Position numbers and translations under genes: made by a program. The notes under the pieces were generated by a model that saw only the letters and a program-made list of their open reading frames with translations, did no database searches and was not told where the DNA came from. DNA of 64,000 nt from Drosophila miranda (lineage: Eukaryota; Arthropoda; Insecta; Diptera; Drosophilidae), in NCBI RefSeq assembly GCF_003369915.1, contig NW_022881603.1:36975124-37039123 (forward strand). Reading direction: 5' to 3'. The first letter of the stretch is position 1; each line of letters begins with the position of its first letter. This document shows positions 34,031 to 44,234 of the stretch, one piece after another.

Positions 34031-34741
34031 TAAACAATAACTCATATATTTGATTGCGCGTTGTGTGTAGTTCTCCTCTCCTCTCCTTTCTTTAATATTC
34101 TTGGGCGAGAAAAGCGATTAAAAATACACCGACAACCGACAAGGCAGGCAGAGCGAGAATTGACAGGCGGCAGCGGCGAACCGACACCGACAGAGAGGGG
34201 AGTGTGTGCGTGCGTAACTTAACCGATGACATCGTAAATTCACGGAAAAGCAGGTAGGACAAAAGCAATTAAGCATTGGTCTTCCATGGGGCAGAATCGG
34301 GGTAAACCTTGGCGTTTCAAACCGATTGAATGTATGTGGTTTTAACAGGAATTTAATTTTACAAAGTAGGGCGTGTGTTCTTGCTGCTGGCAATGCTCTT
34401 GCCGTGACGTTGTTTGTTTTAGTTTTTTTAACCCCAATAAACACACGCACACACTTGTATTTATTCGGCGAATTTCGTGGGGTGTCTACTGCATTTATTA
34501 ATACATATTCCAGGCTCTGTCGCAGCTGTCTAAAGACGTATTCTCTTTCTCGACACTTGACACACACTTAATAAAGTTGAATGCTTATTTTTGCTTACTT
34601 TTATTATTCACTTTTATTTTCATACGTGCAATGGTAAACAGACACTCAGAAATATACCGAAACTACGTCACAAATTTCAAAATATGCCGAAAATATACTG
34701 ACGTATTATTTGTATTCAAGCTGAATCAAATTGCTTTCGGT
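34031..34741 (-). promoter_or_regulatory. Promoter-like host segment, probably of a divergent gene
   Basis: This is found once in the window. Two perfect matches to the Drosophila core-promoter Motif 6 (KTYRGTATWTTT) occur on the minus strand at 34650-34661 and 34691-34702. Such motifs mark TATA-less, broadly expressed genes. Downstream, leftwards, lies CAG/GA-rich 5'-UTR-like sequence without a clear ORF. The segment ends in ATTGCTTTCGGT, the left target duplication of the I-type insertion, so before that insertion it lay next to the mars 5' flank and would have driven a gene away from mars. The gene itself is missing. Confidence 0.45.
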
Positions 34742-34954
34742 CACTTCCTTTTCATCAGCGAGCGAGACCGGTCGTGTTTTTTCTTAACAGTCTGAAAAGT
34801 GATTTTTTCCAAGCAACAAAGGCTTAATTAAAAGTGATTGTACAAATTGGATCATTGTTTATTTCATAGAAATCTTCATCAATATATAAATTATTCCTCT
34901 TTTCATTTCCCAAAGGAGAGGTAAGTCTTTGGCAATCTGGTTAAACCAGCAAGT

Positions 34955-36360
34955 ATGGCGGACGCCGGTCACTCGGTGTCTGCCAAATTGAAACCCCCTG
35001 ATCAGGTGGCAAAAAGCGGCAAAATTCAAACCCAAAAAACAATAGCAAAAAACTTCAGTGCTTTGTGTTCAGGTGTGAAAGAGGACATATTCGACAGCTT
35101 GACTAACGAAAAGTACCCAGCAAAAAAGATGCGCAAGGAACGAAAAAGCGACAACACCAATACAGACATAAATAACAAAATTCTGATAGACGATGACAGT
35201 AACAAAATGGTGGAGGCTTCTGACGGTGTGACCGTTCACAATTCTCACACAAATGTCATAAATGGTTTTACTGGAAATACTGAAATGACTAAAACACTGA
35301 ATAAAAATAATAACCCGATTATAAACCCATCAAATGTAGGCATCGAAAGAGAAACAGTGTTGTATAGTGAGTGCCACATCGGTGATGCGGCTGTACTAGT
35401 ATCGACTAAGAACAGTACCATCTTCGAAAACAAAAACACCAAAAATGGCTTATTCTTTTTTGAAAAAATAAGACACCTTAAAATCAAAGGAATTAAAGAA
35501 ATCGTAGCTCTTGCGCCACTCTATACAAGATTTATTTTAAGGTTTTCAGCGAAGCAGATGATTTAGTTTTAAATGAGGAGTTCAAAAAAATGAATTTAGT
35601 GGTATTTATACCAAAAGACTATGTGGAATCCTATGGAGTAATTAAAGGGGTGCCCCTCGGTTTTTCTGAGAATGAAATTATGGATAATATTACTTCTAAC
35701 ATAAAAATTAAGTCAATTGAAGGATTAGCAAGAAGGCAGAAAATTACAACCGATGACAACAACGAAACATTCAAGCTCATACCATTAGAAACAGTCAAAA
35801 TTGGTTTTGAGGGTTCCGACATCCCAGAAAAGGTATCTCTTTTTGGGATATGTGGGATGAAAGTAAGCATATATGTTCCCAGAGTAAGGCAATGTTATAA
35901 TTGTGGCTGACTTGGTCACACTTCGACCAGATGCAAATCAGCTAGGAGGTGCTATAAATGCGGAGTCGAGGAGTGCAATGGGTCGTGCCCTGGTCTCAAG
36001 TGTATCCTTTGCAATGGGAAAAATCACTCAGCTAGGGACAGACTGATGTGCCCAGTATGGGAAAAGGAGATGGACATTAACAAAATAATGTCAATCAAAA
36101 AAATCGCGCGTAAGGAAGTGCTTAGCACTTACTCAATCCATCAAAATTTTTCGCTGTTAGATAATTATGAAAAAAACTATCCAAAACTAGACATAAATGA
36201 GGAAAATGTTCAAACCAAAAACGTTAAAGCAAATGAAGTTTTAAAAAAACACAGTTATGCGAGCCGGTTAGTGCAGAGACCTTTGGTTCCTGCACAAAAA
36301 CCCCACTATCACTTAGAATCATATACCAGCGATTCTAGTAATCACGTACCATTTTTTTAA
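34955..36360 (+). pseudogene. I-type ORF1 (Gag-like, CCHC zinc knuckles)
   Basis: The start is MADAGHSVSAKLK. The N-terminal part is hydrophilic. A frame change is required between about 35525 and 35590, and a TGA at 35908 interrupts the first knuckle (CYNCG). Knuckles continue as CYKCGVEECNGSC and CILCNGKNHSARD, followed by a basic tail to 36360. In I elements this protein coats the RNA and carries it to the nucleus. It is inactive here. Confidence 0.77.
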
Positions 36361-36554
36361 AACAAAGAACTAAAAGAAAACAAATTTACCATTCAACAGA
36401 TGGTTGACATGTTGTCTCGTTTAGTCGACTCAAATGATGTGTCACATCCATCAAAAAAAGTGACCAGTACAAATGATTACAATATGGAACATAATGCAGA
36501 CAGAAAAATGAACAAACAGAGAGAAACGAACCTTTTTAAAACATCTAAATAAAT

Positions 36555-38708
36555 ATGAAATTTTTACAACATAACATTCAATCTATTAAAGCCAATAAAA
36601 ACGACCTAGTATTCTACTTAAACAATGAAAACTTCGACTTTGCCATTCTGGCTGAAGTTTTCTCTCACGATCTCCGTTTTAGGAAACTAGCCAACTTCAA
36701 TATGTTAGAAAAATATAGAGAGGACGGTTATGGAGGAGTGGCGATTGCCTACAAAAAAGAATTAAGAGTTAAAAGACTGATATATGAGACAGAGCAAGAT
36801 ATAATTATAGCAAGAACCATCAACAACAAAGATAAATTTCTTATCACCTCAGTATATTTTGAACCTTTGTTGTCTCTTGCATCCTTCAAGCAAGCGATTA
36901 ACAATCTCCTTGAATATTTAGATGCATTCGGAAAAGTCATAATTGCAGGAGATTTTAACGCAAGACACACCTTTTCTGGAGACAGAACCAACAGTGGAAA
37001 GGGAACTTTTCTCCTGCAAGCTATGTCAAATGCTGGCTACAGTCTAGCAAATGACCACAGTCTCACATTCAGAAGACACATCGACTCAACATCAGGGTCT
37101 GTACTCGATTTAACTTCCACAAAGGGTATTCATATAGAGAATTGGAAATGCGAAAAGTTTTACCTAGGAGGCAGCCACCATCACCCAATAACCTTTGAAA
37201 CAGCAGGATATCAACACAAACTCAAAACTTTCCTTGCCAAAAACAGGCTACTGAAAAAGCTAAGCCAGTTTGAGGCCGACAAAGATATGGATAATTTAGC
37301 GAAGAACATCCAACAGGAAATAAAAGCAGCTACTTATGAAATCAAAAACAAATGTCCAAAATTATGGTGGGACGAGAATTTAGCCAAATTATTCAGGGAG
37401 TTTGCAGAGTCGCAGAAGAAGGCAGCTTCAGAACCCTCCTTTCAAAATTATTGTTCTGCTGTTAACCTCAAGGTTAAATGGAAAAAATCTGTTAAAATTG
37501 CCAAAAGAACTAGCTATGCCAGGAAGTTAACAGAGTTAAATGTAAAATCGAACTCAAGAGAAGCCTGGAGATTCCTCAGAAATCTAAAAAACTGTCAAGA
37601 GGACACCCCAGAAATTTTCGACCCTGACAAAGCTGGGCCATACCTGGAATTCCTTAACGAACAAATAACCTCCGAAGCAAAGGATGTAGACGAAGAAATG
37701 TACTCAACCAAGAACAATGAAAATCCTTTCTTTTCCTTGGAAGAGTTAGAGGCTGTGTTAGTCAGAAACAGAAAAACGGCAGGAGGAATAGATCACATCA
37801 CATACGAGATGCTGAGTGCTCTTAACACTAGTATAAAGACAGAACTTGTACATTTTTACAACCGTCGAGTGGCTATGTGCGATTTCCCAGTCGAATGAAT
37901 TTCCCCTATCAGAATTGTACCAATACCGAAAAAAAACATGGATCTGACTGACTTAAAACATTTTCGACCCATATCCCTCATTTCGGTTCTAGCCAAGACA
38001 GTAAATGGCATGGTGAAAGCCAGGCTGGAAAAGCATATACAAGAAAACAAGATTATACCCTACAGATCTTATGCATACCAAAAAAACAAGTCTGCAGCGA
38101 TGTGCATAAATGATGTCATCAATGTGGTAGCGGCAAAGAAAAAGAACAAGGAACACGTTACTCTTGTGGTTGTTGACCTCAACAATGCCTACAATTGTGT
38201 CAACCTGAAATTCTTAAAAAGACTAATGGAAAATGAGTGTTTTCCTAAAACATACATTGACTGGATCATCAGTTTTATGTCTATGAGACTACTGAAAATA
38301 GGGGAAGCTGTTCAGGTAGTTCAGGGAGGAATCCCACAGGGCTCTTGTCTGTCGCCCCTCCTTTTTAATGTATACACAAAAAGACTACATCAGATCTGTG
38401 ATAGAAATACTCATATGATGCAATTTGCAGATGACTTCGTTATAATCTCTCACAACAGAGAGTTTACTGTAGCGGTTGAAAACCTTAATAAAAAACTAAA
38501 TGACTTTAACCTTCTATGTGGTGATCTCGGTTTTAGCTTCAATCCAAGCAAATCTGCAGCAATGAATGTAGGAAAAAGACAGGTCAGAGCGGTAAATATT
38601 TCTGTTAGAAATGTGCCTATACCAAATCGAAAAGATATCCGTTTCTTAGGCAGACTGATTAGCGCAAACATGTCAAATGTCAGTCATGTAAAAATGGTTA
38701 AAGAACAA
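36555..38708 (+). pseudogene. I-type ORF2: endonuclease and reverse transcriptase
   Basis: MKFLQHNIQSIKANK starts an apurinic-type endonuclease (IIAGDFNARH near 36945-36970; the end includes GGSHHHPI). RT blocks follow: KTAGGIDHITYEML, PYRSYAYQKN, GIPQGSCLSPLLFN and FADD near 38424. A single nonsense codon (TGA at 37896-37898, probably from a Trp codon) interrupts an otherwise open frame that resumes in phase. The frame ends at KMVKEQTK, where DINE-1 copy B begins. Confidence 0.83.
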
Positions 38709-38713
38709 ACAAA

Positions 38714-39688
38714 ACGAGGGGGAACGTTGTGAGTTGCTGCGGACACCGCAACTCTACGGTTATACCCGATACTAAGTCAGTATGGCTCTCCTCCGGCAGA
38801 CGCCGCTAATATTAAACGACACGACAAAGAGTGCGTGCGAGAGAGACAGAAAATCAGTCTGAGCGTGACGTCGGGCGCTGCGTAGCCACTGCAAATTGAT
38901 TTGTTCCTATTGGCTATAAAAATGATCTGATCTGATCCAAATTCAGCAATCTGATAGATATGGTCATTATCTATGATTCTGCGTTTTTAGTTTTCTCGAA
39001 TGTGCAATATTGTGGATGCAACAGATTTTCGTCCTTTGTGTGGGCGGAAGGGGGTGGGGCGAAATTTTGAGATACACGTTTTATAGTAAGATCTAACAGG
39101 AGTGTGGATACCAAATTTGGTTGCTCTAGCTTTTGTAGTCTCTGAGATCTAGGCGCTAATGTTTTACTCTAAGCAAAGCCGCCTATGCTACGTGTGTGTT
39201 AGAGAGAGACAGGGCGGGAAAAAAATGAAATTGTTTTCTTGATGCTGGCTATAATAAAAATACGATCCAATTCAGATTCCGCAGTCTTAAAGATATGGTC
39301 ATTCTCTACAATTCTACGTTGGTTTGGTTTTCTCATATCTTTAAAATTGTGGATGCCACAGATTTTCGTCCTTTGTGGGGGCGGAAGTGGGCGGGGCGAA
39401 GTTTTGAAATATTTTTGTAGCAGTGACATATCACAGAAGTCTGGGTCCAAAACATCGTTGCTCTAGCTCTTATAGTCTTTGAGCACTAGGCGCTGAAGGG
39501 GACGGACAGACGGACGGACGGACAGACGGACAGACAGACAGGGCTCAATCGACTCGGCTATTGATGCTGATCAAGAATATATATACTTTATGGGGTCGGA
39601 AACGATTCCTTCTGGACGTTACACACATCCATCCACTTTTACCACAAATCTAATATACCCCAATACTCATTTTGAGTATCGGGTATAA
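38714..39688 (+). mobile_element. DINE-1/INE-1-like element copy B, inside the I-type LINE
   Basis: The 5' border (ACGAGGGGGAACG) lies directly in I-type ORF2 sequence, not in mars 3' UTR; the 3' border runs into RNase H sequence. It lacks an internal segment of about 150 bp between two GGAGTG(T/C)GGATACC repeats, explaining its shorter length (about 975 bp). Confidence 0.8.
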
Positions 39689-40482
39689 AAACTATATTTG
39701 ATGAGATTCTGAACAAGAACAGAAAGGACGACTGGAACATTCTATCAACAGATGCCTCAGTTACAGAAAGTACATGTGGCATAGGAATAGTAGAATGGCC
39801 TAGTGGAAATATCCACAAGTACAAAATAGAAAACAGATTATCCTCAGTAGGTGCCGAACTCGTAGGCCTTAAAAAGGCCTGCGAACTATGTCTTAAATAT
39901 AATTACAAAAAGGCTTTGATTTTAAGTGATGGATTAGGAGCTATTAATTTAATTAAAAATAAGAATACAGACTCGTACCTAGTGAATGATATTCACAACA
40001 TAATTAACCAATCAGACATTCAGAAACTTGACATTCTATGGGTCCCTGGTCACAAGGGTGTGGCCATCAACGAAAAGACTGACATAGCAGCAAAGGCTGC
40101 TACAAGTGAGGGGTTTACAATAAATATAAAATACAGCTACAAGGAGGCTTAAAGAGAAATTAGGAACTTTTTAGTATACAAATGGAATGAGGACTACAGG
40201 ACGAAGTGTAGGACGAAGGGATCCAGCCTCATAGACATATTTCCAGACATACCCAGTAAACCCTGTCATTTTTCTCTTAAATGGAATGCTAAAAGCATCA
40301 AGACCATTAACAGATTTATGACGGGACACACATACGACAAAGTCTTCCTACACAGAATCAAAGCAATTGACTCAAATATCTGCGAAACGTGCAATGTAAC
40401 TGAATATGCCGAACACCTGATCTTCGATTGCCAAAGATTTGCCGGGCTCAGAAGGAAATTCAAAATCTTTAAATATTATAAC
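39689..40482 (+). pseudogene. I-type RNase H domain (U3)
   Basis: RNase H motifs as in U0. It has a stop (TAA at 40150-40152) in the SYKEAQ segment and lacks the 18-bp deletion of U2, U4 and U5. It ends at ATTATAAC, the left target duplication of the BEL element. Confidence 0.8.
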
Positions 40483-40854
40483 TGTTCGGAGCAGAACCCA
40501 GCCGATTAGCTGCTTGCCAAATAGCACCTAATTCTTGGCCCTCAGCCGCTTATTTTGTTTGTTACTTATGTCTATGTCACTCATTTGTTTGTTAAAGCTT
40601 TGCGCTTGCTTGCCCTGCTAAACGCTCTCTGCCAGCTCGCTCTTCGCTATCTCCGCTTTGCATCTGCCTACCGACGTCGGCCGAGCGAAGCTGCGCTTAG
40701 CGATCGGAGCGGCAATGTAAAGGCCAGGCAAGCCACACTTGCAATTTGGATGTCACGCATTAAAGAACATATCGTAATTTTATTTCTGCGCCGAGTTTTA
40801 TTTAATTCGAAATAATTAGTCGGCCGATTGGGGATAAAAAACATTATCTCCACA
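40483..40854 (+). repeat. BEL 5' LTR
   Basis: 372 bp, TG...CA ends. It is followed after a few bases by TGGTGACCCCGACGTG (about 40861), a candidate primer-binding site beginning with TGG. Confidence 0.88.
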
Positions 40855-41228
40855 TAAAATTTGGTGACCCCGACGTGATCTCTGAGTTGCAGTGTCAATT
40901 AAAAACCATTCGCGATCGACAATCGTTAGCCCTAGCAAATTTTCGGCGGTTAAGCACAATTCGGTGCTAAAACACACTTACATACACCTACATACACGCA
41001 TTGCTGGCTATTAATTTCTCTGTCGCGACAATTCGGTCAGTGCAGTGCGGTAGGCAGTGCAGCGAACTCACTAATACACACAAGCGGAGTACAAAGCGGA
41101 ATCGGACAGCTCGCACAGCCGCACAGCTAAAGGCATTAGCTGTAATCCCTTTGCTTTCGGTTCCCACGTTTATACGTATACAGGGTGTCTTTTTCGGTCG
41201 TGCTGAGTGACTCTTTTAAAACCTCAAC

Positions 41229-43562
41229 ATGGCAGCACCTGAGCCTACCAATGTCGCGAACGCAGCAATGCCGAGTGATGTAGATTTCTACAAGCACAAG
41301 GCCGAGTCCATCGCGCGCCAACTAAAGGCCATGGATCGCTTTCTCACCAAGGAAGAGCTTGCCGAGTTAGATGAGGCAGAACTTCAAGCTCGCTTAGAGC
41401 AAATCGAGCGAATGAATGCGGATTTCGATGCCGCTCAAACGAGCCTTGAAAGGCTGAATTTCCTGCAGTTAGCCCATGATGCCCGGCTGGACTTTTCGAA
41501 TGTTTATGTCAAGGTTAGGTCCAGGCTGTCGCGGGAGTTGATGGCTGCTCGCACGGTAAATGTTGCCAATTCAACGGCTCGGCATACTCTCGAGGGGAAT
41601 TCGTCGTTGTTCGCCTATAATAGTATAGGCCGTTCTCGAATGCCCGAGTTGCAGCTTCCGCGATTCGGGGGGAACTACATGGATTGGCCAGAATTCCACT
41701 CGATGTTCTCGACAATGGTGCACAAAGACCATCGTATACCAATCATCGAAAAATTCCAATATCTTCGTGGATGTCTAGATGGTGCTGCGCTGGATACGAT
41801 TCATTCCTTGGAACTTTCTGAGGAGAATTACGACAAGGCGTTGACTTTGCTAATGTTGCGATTCGATAATAAACTGTTACATTTTCAGGCACACGTCAAG
41901 GCTATTTTCGGGCTGCAAGGGGTGGAGAAGGGCTCAGCTATCGGCTTGCGCGCGCTCAGCGACAAAATCAATTCGCACTTGCGTGCACTTCAGACCTTGG
42001 CGACCCCGCAGGAGATTTCGGATGGGTTGCTGATCTTCATCATAGGCACGAAACTGGACCACAAAACAAAGGAGAAATGGGAAGAGAACTTGCCGACGTC
42101 AGGATTGCCTCGGTGGTCAAGCATGGCCTCATTTTTGGAAGCGAGATGTCGGATGCTGGAGAATTTGGGATCAGCCATGGCAACAAGTCCTAGTCAACAG
42201 GTGGGAGAAGACAATCCTGTCACCCTTATCACCTCCAGTAACGACCATCCTAACCCCATATGTAACCATTGCAATTCCTCCGAGCATTACATATCTAGAT
42301 GTCAGGCATTCCTGAATCTCTCTGCGTTTGAACGATACAAAGAAGCAAAGAAGAGCCGCTTGTGTTTGAACTGCCTCAACAAAGGCCATGAATTGCAGAG
42401 GTGCAGGTCAGGACTTTGCAGGCATTGCCAGGCCAAACATCACACGCTACTCCACATTCCATCGGGAACTGGTGCTTCATCTTCCTCTTCACCGGCCGAG
42501 GAATCGATCCAGCAAGAGGCCGCGACTGTGCTTCTAGCAAGCGGGTGTTCTAGCCCTCCCCCCTCGATCCAGAAATCTCAGCCTAGCCAGAACGTGTTGC
42601 TACCTACTGCCCTCGTCCATGTAACAGATCGTTATGGAGCACTTATCCCATGTCGTGCCATTTTGGATTCTGCATCACAGGCAAACTTTGTAACATCTAG
42701 ACTTGCTGATCAGTTGCAGTTGGATCATTGCTCGTCTTATGTTCACATCTCTGGAATCGGAGATTCCATTCTACCTTCGAGCAAGTCTGTACATATAGTT
42801 GTACAATCCCAAGACGCAAGCTATCGAGCTTCCTTCGCTGCAATTGTCACCAACTCAATTACGGAAATGCAGCCTAACTTCGGCGTAGACGCAAAGGATT
42901 GGCCAATGCCGAATAATCTAAAACTAGCTGATCCTAATTTCTCCAAGCCCCAACGTATCGATCTGTTGATAGGTTCTGGTTTGTTCTTCGATTTAATGTG
43001 CGTCGGACAGATTCGACTATCAGCCCAATTGCCAACATTGCAGGAGACTAAACTTGGTTGGATAGTATCAGGAAGCATTGATAGCTCGGAGAATAAGCGT
43101 GCAGCTTTAGCTGCTTTTGAAAATTCCTCGTGCATCTCTATTGACGATTTTCGACCCACAACGCTGGAGTACCAAAACTTAGAGCAGCAATGCAGGAAGC
43201 AGCTGCTCGAGTGCCAGGTGCAAGTGGAAAAACTGCGATCGGAGAATCAGGAACTGCAGCGCGAACTTTTCCATATATTAAAAACCTACATATCCACGCC
43301 AAATGAAATTCAACTTTCAACAGTTTCTACATTGCCAAATTTCCTGCCATTCTATGCAATTACAGAGGTTCCCGATGATCAAGACGTAGTCACGACAAGC
43401 CGCCTTCGTAAAGAAGCGCCGATTGCTGCGTTCGACGATCATCCCAGCGTAGCCGCCAGCTGCGCCCAAGCAAGCATCTTCAAGAGGGCCGTTGGAAAAA
43501 TAGCGGTTCTGCCCCTTCAGGATGGATCTGTTGAAAGCCTTTGCCTTCCAACGGGGGGGTGA
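41229..43562 (+). CDS. BEL/Pao Gag-protease fusion with foreign C-terminal insert (777 aa)
   Basis: The order is: N-terminal helical region (about 1-110), capsid-type DUF1759-like region (PELQLPRFGGNYMDWPEFHSMF and onward), zinc knuckles (CNHCNSSEHYISRC, CLNCLNKGHELQRC, CRHCQAKHHTLLH; about 340-410), then a retropepsin-like domain with CRAILDSASQANFV. After about residue 640, pol is missing. Instead there is a coiled-coil-like stretch of about 40-45 residues (LEYQNLEQQCRKQLLECQVQ and onward) and 60 further unfamiliar residues, before the frame rejoins what looks like the integrase end (ASIFKRAVGKIAVLPL, with the usual TGG stop near the LTR). The fusion is in frame throughout. The start is the first ATG after the leader. 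Confidence 0.82.
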   Translation: MAAPEPTNVANAAMPSDVDFYKHKAESIARQLKAMDRFLTKEELAELDEAELQARLEQIERMNADFDAAQTSLERLNFLQLAHDARLDFSNVYVKVRSRLSRELMAARTVNVANSTARHTLEGNSSLFAYNSIGRSRMPELQLPRFGGNYMDWPEFHSMFSTMVHKDHRIPIIEKFQYLRGCLDGAALDTIHSLELSEENYDKALTLLMLRFDNKLLHFQAHVKAIFGLQGVEKGSAIGLRALSDKINSHLRALQTLATPQEISDGLLIFIIGTKLDHKTKEKWEENLPTSGLPRWSSMASFLEARCRMLENLGSAMATSPSQQVGEDNPVTLITSSNDHPNPICNHCNSSEHYISRCQAFLNLSAFERYKEAKKSRLCLNCLNKGHELQRCRSGLCRHCQAKHHTLLHIPSGTGASSSSSPAEESIQQEAATVLLASGCSSPPPSIQKSQPSQNVLLPTALVHVTDRYGALIPCRAILDSASQANFVTSRLADQLQLDHCSSYVHISGIGDSILPSSKSVHIVVQSQDASYRASFAAIVTNSITEMQPNFGVDAKDWPMPNNLKLADPNFSKPQRIDLLIGSGLFFDLMCVGQIRLSAQLPTLQETKLGWIVSGSIDSSENKRAALAAFENSSCISIDDFRPTTLEYQNLEQQCRKQLLECQVQVEKLRSENQELQRELFHILKTYISTPNEIQLSTVSTLPNFLPFYAITEVPDDQDVVTTSRLRKEAPIAAFDDHPSVAASCAQASIFKRAVGKIAVLPLQDGSVESLCLPTGG

Positions 43563-43563
43563 A

Positions 43564-43935
43564 TGTTCGGAGCAGAACCCAGCCGATTAGCTGCTTGCCA
43601 AATAGCACCTAATTCTTGGCCCTCAGCCGCTTATTTTGTTTGTTACTTATGTCTATGTCACTCTTTTGTTTGTTAAAGCTTTGCGCTTGCTTGCCCTGCT
43701 AAACGCTCTCTGCCAGCTCGCTCTTCGCTATCTCCGCTTTGCGTCTGCCTACCGACGTCGGCCGAGCGAAGCTGCGCTTAGCGATCGGAGCGGCAATGTA
43801 AAGGGCAGGCAAGCCACACTTGCAATTTGGATGTCACGCACTAAAGAACATATCGTAATTTTATTTCTGCGCCGAGTTTTATTTAATTCGAAATAATTAG
43901 TCGGCCGATTGGGGATAAAAAACATTATCTCCACA
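43564..43935 (+). repeat. BEL 3' LTR
   Basis: 372 bp, differing from the 5' LTR by only a few bases (for example ATTTG versus TTTTG near the start and GGCCAGG versus GGGCAGG). The ORF stop at 43560-43562 ends just before it. Confidence 0.88.
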
Positions 43936-44234
43936 ATAACAATTTACATCAATTATTAATAAAAAAAGAGCCGCTACATCTCAGAGAGCTGGCAATCTTC
44001 ATCAAAACTGCTGACTTAAACTTTTGACCCCTTTTTTCTTCATCATGTTATAAAGTAATTTCAGTTTATTTTCTAAAACAGTTAAGTAATTTTCCTCTTT
44101 TTTTTTATATACCGACCTGTCAAACTCGCCAAACTACATCACCAGTATCTGATCAATGTGGCTACAGTGCTACGATCAAAATTCCGATCATCCTTGAGAT
44201 GATTTAAAACCAAAAAAAAAAAAAAAAAAAAAAA
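43936..44234 (+). mobile_element. I-type LINE 3' end beyond the BEL insertion (U3)
   Basis: Continues ATAACAATTTACATC from 40482. It contains a 7-A run, the end of ORF2, the 3' UTR, and poly(A) to 44234, followed by TTTCTTTCGGTTG. Confidence 0.83.

Larger units (their letters stand above)
40483..43935 (+). mobile_element. BEL/Pao-type LTR retrotransposon, pol deleted
   Basis: Identical-length LTRs (372 bp) begin TGTTCGGAGC and end CTCCACA. The 5-bp target duplication ATAAC is perfect at 40478-40482 and 43936-43940. The element is only 3453 bp because RT, RNase H and most of integrase are missing. The single 777-codon ORF is intact, suggesting a young, non-autonomous copy. Confidence 0.92.
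34742..44234 (+). mobile_element. Near full-length I-type LINE, interrupted by DINE-1 and BEL
   Basis: The target duplication ATTGCTTTCGGT lies left (34730-34741) and, with one change (ATTTCTTTCGGT), right of the poly(A). Between them are a 5' UTR of about 210 bp, ORF1 with CCHC knuckles, ORF2 with endonuclease and RT, an interruption by DINE-1 copy B (38714-39688), RNase H (39689-40482), a BEL element (40483-43935), the 3' end (43936-44211) and poly(A). ORF organisation and RNase H fit the I clade. Roughly 150-200 codons expected between RT and RNase H are absent around the DINE-1 copy. Confidence 0.85.

Noticed and set aside
34118..34567. 149-codon minus-strand ORF in the promoter-like segment
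   Set aside because: Cys/Arg-rich translation of simple-sequence 5'-UTR-like DNA with no recognisable domain; too little support to call a gene.
42821..43159. Minus-strand ORFs inside the BEL gag gene
   Set aside because: Shadows of the intact 777-codon plus-strand frame.
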